NCBI GenBank assembly: GCA_964351395.1
Contig: CAYGOF010000010.1
Span: 62,001-126,000, forward strand
Direction: 5' to 3'
DNA from: Imperialibacter sp964351395
GTDB lineage: Bacteria > Bacteroidota > Bacteroidia > Cytophagales > Cyclobacteriaceae
Length of the DNA: 64,000 nucleotides
Shown here: positions 27,190-35,028 of the stretch, piece by piece
How the letters are laid out: each line of letters opens with the position of its first letter
Numbering within the stretch: position 1 is the first letter of the stretch
Notes under the pieces: model-generated
What the model was told of the DNA's origin: nothing
Seen by the model: the letters and a program-made list of their open reading frames with translations, nothing else
Databases searched by the model: none
Made by a program: the position numbers and the translations under genes

Positions 27190-27393
27190 ATGGTAAAAAG
27201 GATAACATTTAGCACGTCTTTTTTTGTAGCCATAATTATTCTTAGCGTCATACTGGGTATGGATTTAATGCTGCTAATTAGAGCAGTAGGCGATTCTGAA
27301 GAATATGGAGCATTTATTGTGATGGGGATCGCTTTCTTTATATTGATTACGGTTGTTGTTAGGATTAACCTGAGGAAATACCCAACCAATTAG
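27190..27393 (+). CDS. small hypothetical membrane protein
   Basis: Starting at ATG 27190, this 67-residue frame encodes two hydrophobic helices (about 9-29 and 42-59) separated by an acidic loop (GDSEEYG). ATG is preferred over the TTG at 27148 because the membrane helix starts right after it. The family is not recognised. Confidence 0.5.
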   Translation: MVKRITFSTSFFVAIIILSVILGMDLMLLIRAVGDSEEYGAFIVMGIAFFILITVVVRINLRKYPTN

Positions 27394-27546
27394 CGCTGCA
27401 AGACAAGAATAATCAATTCCATTGGTAGCTGCCTGGTTAATAACTATGCCATGAATGGTTAAATCAGATAGTTGCAATAAAACTCAAGCAAAGACGGCGT
27501 ATCCGGAGCGGGTTGTTGCTATATAGACCCTGTCAGAGATACCAGC

Positions 27547-28131
27547 TTAACGACTTTTGATCATACAGCCAGTGGGTCTGGTAGATTTTTTTGGGTATAC
27601 CTTACCCGCTAGCAACGCTCGGGAAGCATTTGCCAGAAATGTCTCAGTAACTTCTTCCTCCGACATTGGGTTGTCGTCGAAAGCACCTTGATAAACAATC
27701 TCATAGTTGTTACCAGAAGGCTTGATAAGGAAAACTTCTGGTGTCTTTTGTGCATTGAACATTTTCACACATTGCTGCTGTTTGTCAGCCAGGTAAGGGA
27801 AGGGGTACTTCTTCTCCTTCATTTTGTCCACAGCATCGTCAGGGCTCAGTACAGCATCGTTAGGGTTAACCATTACGGTAAGAATTCCCTGGGCTTTCAT
27901 TTCTTCAGCCAGTTTAGTAATCCTCTTTTCATAGAGCTTCGAATAAGGACAATGCTCACTTGTAAAAAATACAATAATACCTTTTGCTCCTTCAAGCTGT
28001 GAAAAGCTAAAGTTTTTACCCGACGAAACGTCAGGGAGGTTAATGTCTCCATTGACCGATTGAGCCAACGAAACTGAAGTAGTCGAAAGTAAGAAGGTTG
28101 ATATAAAAAGTAAAAAGGCAAGCGTTTTCAA
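27547..28131 (-). CDS. exported thioredoxin-fold redoxin (AhpC/TSA-like)
   Basis: This 194-residue protein has a signal peptide (residues 1-23, cleaved near SLAQ) and a thioredoxin fold. The active-site region FFTSEHCPYSKLYEKRI holds one cysteine (CPYS rather than CxxC). The cis-proline region is KTPEVFLI near 142. Related Bacteroidota proteins are annotated as thioredoxin-family or alkyl hydroperoxide reductase-like proteins. With one active-site cysteine, a peroxidase-like or single-cysteine exchange role is more likely than disulphide reduction; other cysteines lie near 121 and 189. Confidence 0.85.
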   Translation of the reverse strand: MKTLAFLLFISTFLLSTTSVSLAQSVNGDINLPDVSSGKNFSFSQLEGAKGIIVFFTSEHCPYSKLYEKRITKLAEEMKAQGILTVMVNPNDAVLSPDDAVDKMKEKKYPFPYLADKQQQCVKMFNAQKTPEVFLIKPSGNNYEIVYQGAFDDNPMSEEEVTETFLANASRALLAGKVYPKKSTRPTGCMIKSR

Positions 28132-28187
28132 TATTATGGTCTTTTAGAAAGATAAAATATGAAATATTCAATATAAATATAACCTAA

Positions 28188-28823
28188 TTATCGGGTATAA
28201 GCTATTAGGTGGCCATCCATTTGAAAGAAAGCAATAGAGATAATTACAAGGTTACCATTAATATTGGCTTTCGCCAATACCTCTTTTTTAGTATTTTCTA
28301 TCTCAAGAATAGTGATGTCGTCTTTCAAAGACAAACCGCTTCGTCCGTTCATTTTAAAAATAGCTTCTTTTGTCGCCCAAATCGTGCAAAGCTGATCCAG
28401 GTTGTTGTCGAGCACCAGTGAGTTTTCATCCGCATTGAGAAACTTACTACGTGCCCTCACCAATTGTTCCCTTGGTCTTTCAATATCTATGCCAACTGTT
28501 TTTTTGAGATTGATGCAGCTTACAGCGTACGGATAGGCATGGGACCATGACAAAAAAAACTGATTTCCGTTGGGGTGCGGTTTTCCATGTTTGTCTTTGT
28601 GAACGCCGTGAAATGGAATATTCATTGTTTTTGCCAGATGCTCAGTAGCAAAACGACAGGCAAGGTATTCCATTTTCTTAATAGGATGAGTGGTTCCGTC
28701 CTGGTGGTTGTCGATCCATTCGGTTTGGCGTAAGCGGGCATCTAGCACCTCGAAAGGTTCGGTGATATGCCAAATCGCTAGAATTTCCTCTTCACTTATC
28801 CGTTGGGTGAGAACCACTGGCAT
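28188..28823 (-). CDS. 4'-phosphopantetheinyl transferase superfamily protein
   Basis: The product is about 211 residues from ATG 28823. The frame extends further upstream but overlaps the divergent WD40 gene, so the shorter start is chosen. Sfp-type motifs are present: FFLSWSHAYPYAVSCI, VGIDIERPRE (magnesium-binding GIDxE) and IWATKEAIFKMNG (WxxKEA). The enzyme attaches phosphopantetheine from CoA to a serine on carrier proteins such as ACP. No polyketide or peptide synthetase is nearby. Confidence 0.92.
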   Translation of the reverse strand: MPVVLTQRISEEEILAIWHITEPFEVLDARLRQTEWIDNHQDGTTHPIKKMEYLACRFATEHLAKTMNIPFHGVHKDKHGKPHPNGNQFFLSWSHAYPYAVSCINLKKTVGIDIERPREQLVRARSKFLNADENSLVLDNNLDQLCTIWATKEAIFKMNGRSGLSLKDDITILEIENTKKEVLAKANINGNLVIISIAFFQMDGHLIAYTR

Positions 28824-28872
28824 CTTTTGTATGTTTGTAATCTGTTGATCGAAACTAAAGAGAGATAATAGA

Positions 28873-29802
28873 ATGTCAAAAGTAGAGGTGAAAAAATTGG
28901 CAACCATTACAGGCCATAAAGACTGCATTTACACAGTGGTGGCTGGGGGAAGTGATCATTTGTTTTTCTCTGCAGCTGGCGATGGAATGGTGGTAAGCTG
29001 GAGCCTGGAAGCGCCTGAAGACGGGCATCTTTTGGCTAAGCTTGACAATTCGATTTACGCACTCTGTTTTCTTCAGGAGGCGGGTTTTGTGGTTGCGGGC
29101 CATAACTACGATGGAATTCACTTTATTGACACAGTAGCGAAGAGAGAGAAGGCTTCTTTGAAACTCACAGCAGCTGCCATTTTTGATATTCAATATTACA
29201 AAGACCTTCTGTTTGTTGCCACGGGCGATGGAGAAGTGATAGTGGTTGACTGGCCCAAAGTAAAAGTTTTGCACAGAATCAAGTTCTCAGACAAAAGTGC
29301 CAGAACCTTAGCCATCAATCCAGTCGATCGGCAGCTTGCTGTTGGCTATAGTGACCACTCAATAAGGATATTTGACCTTAAAGACTACAGTTTATTTCGC
29401 ACTATAGCATCACATACCAATTCTGTCTTTGCTGTTGCTTATTCTCCAGATTTTAAATCTCTGCTGAGTGGAGGGCGGGATGCACATTTGAAAGTATGGG
29501 ATGTCGAAAGGGAATATGCTCCGTTTGAGTCAATCGTAGCTCATATGTATGCGATCAATCACATCGCTTTTAGTCCTTCGGGAGAGTATTTTGCGACTTG
29601 CAGCATGGATAAAAGTGTAAAGGTCTGGGATGCCACTACTTTACAGTTGCTGAAGGTAATCGACCGTGCCAGGCATGCCGGCCATGGTACTTCTGTCAAC
29701 AAGATGCTGTGGACGCCTTACCATGATCAGCTGGTGTCGGTAAGTGACGACAGGTCGATTTCTGTGTGGGATTTGAATTTCAAAGCTCCTGGTTTTGAAT
29801 GA
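28873..29802 (+). CDS. seven-bladed WD40 beta-propeller protein
   Basis: The 309 residues divide into seven WD40 repeats, each about 40 residues. The best preserved are SGGRDAHLKVWDV near 205, CSMDKSVKVWDA near 245 and VSDDRSISVWDL near 295. No signal peptide is present, so it is probably a cytoplasmic scaffold. It is divergent from the PPTase gene, with 49 bases between starts, and upstream of the DivIVA-like gene. Partners are unknown. Confidence 0.9.
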   Translation: MSKVEVKKLATITGHKDCIYTVVAGGSDHLFFSAAGDGMVVSWSLEAPEDGHLLAKLDNSIYALCFLQEAGFVVAGHNYDGIHFIDTVAKREKASLKLTAAAIFDIQYYKDLLFVATGDGEVIVVDWPKVKVLHRIKFSDKSARTLAINPVDRQLAVGYSDHSIRIFDLKDYSLFRTIASHTNSVFAVAYSPDFKSLLSGGRDAHLKVWDVEREYAPFESIVAHMYAINHIAFSPSGEYFATCSMDKSVKVWDATTLQLLKVIDRARHAGHGTSVNKMLWTPYHDQLVSVSDDRSISVWDLNFKAPGFE

Positions 29803-29915
29803 AAGTAGATTTTACCTACCTTTCCGTAGAAATTTACCTCGCCTGCAACTTCTATTTTCGGTTTATTGGTTAACCCTTCTGGCAAACAGCCATCGAAAGG
29901 AAGATACGCTATCAC

Positions 29916-30710
29916 ATGAAAATTACTCCATTAGAAATAAGGCAAAAGACCTTTGAAAAGGCTTTTAGAGGCCTTGATAAAGACGAGGTCAATGCGTTTT
30001 TACTCACTCTTTCTCAGGAATGGGAAAGAATGCAAGATGAGCAGAAAGAGCTACGCTATAAATTGGAGGCTGCCGAAAAGGAAGTAGCCAAGCTTAGAGA
30101 AGTGGAAAGTTCACTTTTCAAAACCCTCAAAACTGCTGATGATACTGCAGCAAACCTCATTGATCAGGCAAGTAAGGCGGCTGAACTGCACATGAAAGAG
30201 ACTCAGATGAAAGCTGAGGCACTTATGAACGAAGCCAAGAACAAGGCTCGGGCAATGATTGAAAAGGCGGAAGACCATTCCAGAGAAATCATTGAAGATT
30301 TGCATGAAGAAGTCAGATCGCTAGAGCAAAGCTATAAATCCATTGAAAACCACAGAGATAATCTGATCAATGAGTTGAGGATGTCGTCCAGCGATATCAT
30401 GGAAAAGTTGAATCGCATCGATAAGGCCAAGAGTACCAAAAACTTCGATGAGCAACTAAAGAAGATGAAGGCACTTTCGCGAACCAAAAAGGAAATTTTT
30501 GGCGATGACGATGTTAAGTTAGAATCTTCTACAGTAGTTGAGCGAATCAAGATCGAGCCTGAGAAAGCGGCAGCTCCTAAAATAGAAGTGACAGAAACCA
30601 AGCAGGTAAAAGTAACAACCGAGGCCAAAAAGCTTATCAAAGTGGATGGTGAAGAGTACAGCCTGGAAGAAATAAACTCAACTGGCTCATTTTTCGATGA
30701 GTTGAATTAA
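29916..30710 (+). CDS. DivIVA-domain coiled-coil protein
   Basis: The 264-residue protein has the DivIVA N-terminal motif (KITPLEIRQKTFEKAFRGLD, then KDEVNAFL). A long charged coiled coil follows (about 35-185), then a tail rich in lysine and glutamate. DivIVA proteins are membrane-curvature or division-site organisers in Gram-positives. Bacteroidota homologues exist but are poorly studied. Its stop codon overlaps the folB start by one base, so they are translationally coupled. Confidence 0.88.
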   Translation: MKITPLEIRQKTFEKAFRGLDKDEVNAFLLTLSQEWERMQDEQKELRYKLEAAEKEVAKLREVESSLFKTLKTADDTAANLIDQASKAAELHMKETQMKAEALMNEAKNKARAMIEKAEDHSREIIEDLHEEVRSLEQSYKSIENHRDNLINELRMSSSDIMEKLNRIDKAKSTKNFDEQLKKMKALSRTKKEIFGDDDVKLESSTVVERIKIEPEKAAAPKIEVTETKQVKVTTEAKKLIKVDGEEYSLEEINSTGSFFDELN

Positions 30711-31069
30711 TGAAAGGAAAAATTGCGCTCAAGGGGTTAATGTTTCATTCCTTTCATGGGGTGCACAGTTTTGAGCGTGAACGAGGCAACGACTTTCGTA
30801 TTGATCTCGTTTTTGATACTGACATTTCAAAATCAGCTATTTCTGATCGACTGTCAGATACGCTTGATTATGAGGAAGTATATCAAATAGTAGCTGAGAT
30901 CATGGAGGTTCCGGTGAACTTACTCGAGCACCTGGCTTATAGGATATCAGGAAAGCTTTTTGACACTTACCCGCAAGTCGACAGTCTGAAAATTACCGTA
31001 GCAAAAATATTGCCCCCGCTCGAGGGCAAATGTGAGGAATCGTCAGTGAGTCTCGTCCGGAATAGGTAG
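30710..31069 (+). CDS. folB: dihydroneopterin aldolase
   Basis: The 119-residue protein has the typical FolB length. Signatures are LKGLMFHSFHGVHSFERERG (with the substrate-contacting glutamate region), SDTLDYEEVYQIV, NLLEHLAYRI and VAKILPPLEG (catalytic lysine). It cleaves 7,8-dihydroneopterin to 6-hydroxymethyl-dihydropterin and glycolaldehyde in folate synthesis. It overlaps the DivIVA-like gene by one base and the 3' end of the convergent Fe-S gene by 27 bases. Confidence 0.95.
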   Translation: MKGKIALKGLMFHSFHGVHSFERERGNDFRIDLVFDTDISKSAISDRLSDTLDYEEVYQIVAEIMEVPVNLLEHLAYRISGKLFDTYPQVDSLKITVAKILPPLEGKCEESSVSLVRNR

Positions 31070-31363
31070 TTCAGGATTTACAAACGAAAAACCACGAGCA
31101 TCTGCCCCGTCGTAGAAATCAACTTCCAGACCAATGAGGTACATGGTGTGCTTTTTTTCTATGTATATGTCAATTCCCTCAATATTGTATTCAACGTCAT
31201 CGTGCTTCTTTTTATCGAAGCCCAGCATATAGGAGACTCCGGCACAACCAGCGCCCCGAATGCCAATTCGCAGGCCATATCCTTCCGGCACATTCTTTCG
31301 GGCGATAATTTCCTTGATTTCGCTCAATGCTTTTTCGCTGATGCTTACCGGCTGTATCCTCAT
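31043..31363 (-). CDS. A-type (HesB/IscA) iron-sulphur carrier-like protein, lacking the C-terminal CxC
   Basis: The 106-residue protein has the A-type fold (ISEKALSEIKEIIARKNVPEG, GIRGAGCAGVSYMLGF, VDFYDGADARGFSFVNPELP). Classical IscA/SufA/ErpA proteins bind Fe-S clusters with one cysteine in the GxxGC motif and a C-terminal CxC. Here only Cys40 is present and the tail ends PDETH, so two of three ligands are missing. It may be a Bacteroidota variant that binds iron differently or has lost carrier activity. Confidence 0.88.
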   Translation of the reverse strand: MRIQPVSISEKALSEIKEIIARKNVPEGYGLRIGIRGAGCAGVSYMLGFDKKKHDDVEYNIEGIDIYIEKKHTMYLIGLEVDFYDGADARGFSFVNPELPIPDETH

Positions 31364-31487
31364 AAGTATTCACTTGAAATTTAGTGTCATCAAAACTTAG
31401 CTGTAGCTTTGATCACCGTAAATTTATTTATTTTGGAAACGGTAAGTCCATTAAAATAATTCTAACTTCAAATTAAATCGCTTATAA

Positions 31488-32009
31488 ATGGAGCCTCTAG
31501 TCGATCTTTTAAAAATTATTGTCCCGGCCGCATTGGTATTATATGCCATGTACTTAATGGTTCGTTCATTTCTTAATAAGGAGTTGGAAAAAAGGATGCT
31601 GGAACTAAAGATGAAGAATACCGAGAGCATCCTGCCGATAAGGCTGCAAGCTTATGAACGCATGTGCCTTTTCCTTGAGCGCATTTCCCCAAGCAATTTG
31701 TTAGGTAGATTGAGTACAGGAAATCTAACGTCGAAGGAGTTACAGCATGTGCTTCTTAAAGAAGTAAGAGACGAATTTAATCATAACTTATCGCAACAGC
31801 TTTATATGTCGGACGATGCGTGGAGAGCTATAAAAACGGCCATGGAGAACGTTATAGTGATTGTGAACCAGGCAATTACCGAAGTAGATCCTGAGTCAAG
31901 AAGCATTGAACTGGCCAAGGCAGTGATCCAACGTTCAATGCAGGAGGAACATGATCCGGTGGAGCAGGCATTGAGTTTCATGAAGGACGAAATAAGAAAG
32001 GTATTTTAG
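31488..32009 (+). CDS. conserved hypothetical membrane-anchored helical protein
   Basis: This 173-residue protein has one N-terminal membrane helix (about 7-27), then a helical cytoplasmic domain with MLELKMKNTESILPIRLQAYERMCLFLERISP. It resembles a Bacteroidota-only hypothetical family, probably DUF7935, but I cannot confirm the number. It is translationally close to the next gene (YkvA family), whose start lies within 6 bases of its stop. No function is known. Confidence 0.75.
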   Translation: MEPLVDLLKIIVPAALVLYAMYLMVRSFLNKELEKRMLELKMKNTESILPIRLQAYERMCLFLERISPSNLLGRLSTGNLTSKELQHVLLKEVRDEFNHNLSQQLYMSDDAWRAIKTAMENVIVIVNQAITEVDPESRSIELAKAVIQRSMQEEHDPVEQALSFMKDEIRKVF

Positions 32010-32014
32010 TGGAT

Positions 32015-32419
32015 ATGGAGGAAAACGAACAGAAGGTATTATTATCTTATGAGAAAAAGGCTGAAAAAGCATTTCATGAGGAAGGACGCATCAATAAAAT
32101 TATTGCCAATGTATCTTCCCGTCTTTCGGAAATAATACAAAACAGTGAGCGACTAAAAACTTTTGTAGGTCGTTTAAGAGTATTTTCCCGGATGATTAGG
32201 AATTATGTTGCAGGGAAATACACTGTAATGCCCTGGAAGAGCGTGGTTTTAATCGTTGCTGGTTTGATCTATTTCATTACCCCTATTGATCTGATTCCAG
32301 ATTTTATTCCGGCACTTGGCCTGATCGACGACATATCCATGATTACTTTTATCTACCGAAGCCTCCATCAGGACATAGAAGAATACCTGAAGTGGGAGAA
32401 GCAAAACTTCCCCATTTAA
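32015..32419 (+). CDS. YkvA (DUF1232) family protein
   Basis: The product is about 134 residues. The DUF1232 motif lies at about 73-115: VAGLIYFITPIDLIPDFIPALGLIDDISMI, with the conserved P-D-x-I-P-D pattern and a hydrophobic helix. An N-terminal helical stretch precedes it. The start could also be GTG at 32009, overlapping the previous stop. The family function is unknown; membrane association is likely. Confidence 0.88.
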   Translation: MEENEQKVLLSYEKKAEKAFHEEGRINKIIANVSSRLSEIIQNSERLKTFVGRLRVFSRMIRNYVAGKYTVMPWKSVVLIVAGLIYFITPIDLIPDFIPALGLIDDISMITFIYRSLHQDIEEYLKWEKQNFPI

Positions 32420-32437
32420 AGAGTTTGCCATCATTTA

Positions 32438-33442
32438 ATGGATTCATTAACTCAGTTTGTTTTAGGTGCAGCCATTGGCGACGCTGTGGCTGGACGGAAA
32501 GTGGGAAATAAAGCTATGATCTGGGGAGGCATAGGAGGTACCATTCCCGATCTCGATGTGTTCCTAAGTTTGATTTACCCGGAACCAACGTCTTTGTTGA
32601 TGCACCGTGGCTTTTCGCATTCAATATTTTTTGCCATGCTAGCGGGGCCCTTACTTGGATTGCTGTTGCATAAGTTGGATCAAAGTCTGTCTAAGAGTGA
32701 TTGGATCAAACTATTTTTCTTGAGTATTGTCACTCACCCCTTGCTTGACATATTTACAGGATACGGCACTGGTCTGTTCATTCCCTTGTGGGACTACCGC
32801 ATTCAGTTTGATACCATCTTTATCATCGATCCGTTTTATACTGTTCCCCTTTTAGTTTCTTTCGTCTGGCTCTTATTCAAAGGCAGAGATTTTTCAAACC
32901 GAATCAGATGGACTAAAAAAGCGCTTTTGATAAGTTCCGGGTACCTGTTGCTCACTGTGATGGTAAAGCTTTTTATGCTTTTCATGGTCAATAGGGAAAT
33001 AGAGAAACGCCAAATACATGCCGATAAGTTGATGGTAGCGCCGGCGTTGTTTTCACCACTGCTTTGGTCGGTAATTATTCAGGAGGGTGATCACTTCCTT
33101 GTCGGCTATGCGCCGCTGTTAAGTGCAGGAAATGAACTGGAGCTCAAGGCCATTGCTTCGCAGCATTTTTTACTCGCCAAAATGGGAAAATTCACTGAAA
33201 TTGAGCAATTAAGTAAATTTTCCAAAGGATATTTTGCACTTAAACAAGATGGGAATAACTTTATATGGAATGATTTACGCTTTGGCACCAGCAAAGGATG
33301 GAAAAATGACGAAAGCGAATTTATTTTTTGTTTTCAATTAACTGCTAACGGACCCAATCTGTCTGTAGAACGAATTCAGCCCGGAAATGGGGTGTCTTTT
33401 GAAGATTTCAACATGCTTTTAAAGAAGTCGTTAGGTAATTAA
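32438..33442 (+). CDS. YdjM/DUF457-family inner-membrane metal-dependent hydrolase
   Basis: The 334-residue protein begins MDSLTQFVLGAAIGDAVAG, as is typical for this family. Conserved metal-site-like motifs follow: GTIPDLDVF near 40, LMHRGFSHSIFFA near 56 and VTHPLLDIFTGYG near 100. Four or five membrane helices span about 60-190, and a soluble tail completes it. E. coli YdjM is an SOS-linked membrane protein of unclear substrate. No LexA-like box was looked for in detail. It is in a run of plus-strand genes from 31.5 to 35.0 kb. Confidence 0.88.
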   Translation: MDSLTQFVLGAAIGDAVAGRKVGNKAMIWGGIGGTIPDLDVFLSLIYPEPTSLLMHRGFSHSIFFAMLAGPLLGLLLHKLDQSLSKSDWIKLFFLSIVTHPLLDIFTGYGTGLFIPLWDYRIQFDTIFIIDPFYTVPLLVSFVWLLFKGRDFSNRIRWTKKALLISSGYLLLTVMVKLFMLFMVNREIEKRQIHADKLMVAPALFSPLLWSVIIQEGDHFLVGYAPLLSAGNELELKAIASQHFLLAKMGKFTEIEQLSKFSKGYFALKQDGNNFIWNDLRFGTSKGWKNDESEFIFCFQLTANGPNLSVERIQPGNGVSFEDFNMLLKKSLGN

Positions 33443-33452
33443 ATGTTTGGAT

Positions 33453-34127
33453 ATGGGGAAAACAGCGCTTATTGCTGGAGCTACCGGCCTGGTAGGCAGC
33501 TCTTTATTAGATCAATTGCTAGTTGACAATTCTTATGCGAGTATCGTTGTTCTTTCTCGCAGAAAGCTTTCTGTGGCTGATCCCAGGGTGGAAGTAATCA
33601 TTACTGATTTTGAGGACCTGGATGTGTTTGCTAAAAAGGCTCATGCACACCACTATTTTTGTTGCCTGGGAACAACGCTAAAAAAGGCAGGTTCTAAAGA
33701 GGCTTTTTTCAAAGTTGACTACACTTATTCATTAGAACTGGCAAAAATGGCTAAAAAGGATCCTGTCTGCGAGCAATTTCATATTGTAACTTCGCTAGGA
33801 GCCAATTCAAACTCAGTGATTTATTACAATAATGTAAAAGGTAAATTGGAGGACTCGCTGAAAAAAGTAGGTCTACCAGCTTTACATATTTACCAGCCAA
33901 GTTTGTTGCTAGGACAACGGGAGGAATCCAGGGTGTTTGAGGAAATAGCAAAGTTAGTTTCTAAGGTGCTTTCTTTTTTTATGGTTGGTTCCAATGGCAA
34001 AAAATTATTTGCGATCGAGGCCAGTCGGGTAGCCAAAGGGATGTTGCTTACTGCCCGAAAGGAGGCGGAGGGAATATTTACCTACCAGTCGAAAATTATA
34101 GAAAAGATGACTTCTGTAAAAGAATGA
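33453..34127 (+). CDS. atypical short-chain (NAD(P)-binding) oxidoreductase, HTATIP2-like
   Basis: The product is about 224 residues from ATG 33453. The Rossmann glycine motif is ALIAGATGLVGSSLLDQL at the N-terminus. CCLGTTLKKAGSKEAFFKVDYTY near 70 and IYQPSLLLGQREESR near 147 are typical of the HTATIP2/NAD(P)H-binding atypical SDR group. The catalytic YxxxK (YYNNVKGKLE) is only loosely preserved. The substrate is unknown. It follows the YdjM-like gene by 10 bases. Confidence 0.88.
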   Translation: MGKTALIAGATGLVGSSLLDQLLVDNSYASIVVLSRRKLSVADPRVEVIITDFEDLDVFAKKAHAHHYFCCLGTTLKKAGSKEAFFKVDYTYSLELAKMAKKDPVCEQFHIVTSLGANSNSVIYYNNVKGKLEDSLKKVGLPALHIYQPSLLLGQREESRVFEEIAKLVSKVLSFFMVGSNGKKLFAIEASRVAKGMLLTARKEAEGIFTYQSKIIEKMTSVKE

Positions 34128-34192
34128 CCTGATGCTTTGATTAATTGTGTGTTTAACTCAGGTAGTAATAGTAAAGCAAATATTCATTACAA

Positions 34193-34645
34193 ATGATTGG
34201 AGTGATTCAACGGGTGGCGGAGGCTTCCGTCACGATCGATGCTGCGGTAAAGGGGCAGATCAGTGCGGGAATAATGTTGCTTCTCGGAATTGAAGAGGCT
34301 GACACGGAAGACGACGTAGATTGGCTAAGTAGAAAAATTGTCAACCTGAGAATTTTCAATGATGAAGATGGAGTGATGAACAGAAGCCTTCTCGATAATG
34401 GTGGTGAACTGTTATTAATCAGCCAGTTTACATTGCATGCCAGCACAAAAAAGGGCAACAGACCATCTTATATTAAGGCCGCCAGGCCTGATATTGCCAT
34501 TCCTTTGTACGAAAAGATGATTTTGCAATTAACCAATGATTTACAAAAGGATATCCAGACTGGTATATTTGGTGCAGACATGAAGGTAGCCCTTGTTAAC
34601 GACGGCCCTGTAACTATAATAATAGATACCAAGAATAGGGTATAG
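34193..34645 (+). CDS. dtd: D-aminoacyl-tRNA deacylase
   Basis: The 150-residue protein has Dtd landmarks: MIGVIQRVAEASVTID at the start, the SQFTLHAST active-site loop near 79 and NDGPVTIIIDT near the C-terminus (Gly-cisPro gatekeeper). It hydrolyses D-aminoacyl-tRNA, or glycine mischarged on tRNA-Ala, to keep translation accurate. The MazG-like gene follows after 48 bases. Confidence 0.97.
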   Translation: MIGVIQRVAEASVTIDAAVKGQISAGIMLLLGIEEADTEDDVDWLSRKIVNLRIFNDEDGVMNRSLLDNGGELLLISQFTLHASTKKGNRPSYIKAARPDIAIPLYEKMILQLTNDLQKDIQTGIFGADMKVALVNDGPVTIIIDTKNRV

Positions 34646-34693
34646 TTATTACAATGGTTACACTTCAGGTATTCAAAATCAAATTTCAATCAG

Positions 34694-35020
34694 ATGACTT
34701 TAGAAGAGGCTCAGGAGCAAGTTGATCAATGGATCAAGACGATAGGTGTTCGTTATTTTAGCGAGCTCACCAATATGACCATTTTGACCGAAGAAGTGGG
34801 GGAACTCGCCAGGCTGATGGCCCGAACTTATGGTGATCAATCGTTCAAAGAATCAGATAAAGGCAGAGATCTTGGTGATGAGATGGCCGATGTACTTTGG
34901 GTGCTCATCTGCCTGGCTAACCAAACTGGTATTAACCTGACGGAGGCTTTTCAGAAGAACCTTGACAAAAAAACCAAGAGGGATAGTGATCGCCACCGAT
35001 CAAATGAGAAACTGAAATAG
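34694..35020 (+). CDS. MazG-like nucleotide pyrophosphohydrolase
   Basis: The 108-residue protein is an all-alpha NTP-PPase of the MazG/iMazG kind. The metal-binding motifs EEVGELARLMARTYG near 32 and LGDEMADVLWVLICLAN near 60 (ExxE and ExxD) are intact. It probably hydrolyses non-canonical or damaged nucleoside triphosphates. It is convergent with rlmI, with 8 bases between stops. Confidence 0.93.
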   Translation: MTLEEAQEQVDQWIKTIGVRYFSELTNMTILTEEVGELARLMARTYGDQSFKESDKGRDLGDEMADVLWVLICLANQTGINLTEAFQKNLDKKTKRDSDRHRSNEKLK

Positions 35021-35028
35021 ACAGGCTA

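Noticed and set aside
28824..28928. Longer N-terminus for the phosphopantetheinyl transferase
   Set aside because: It would overlap the start of the divergent WD40 gene and adds no conserved sequence.
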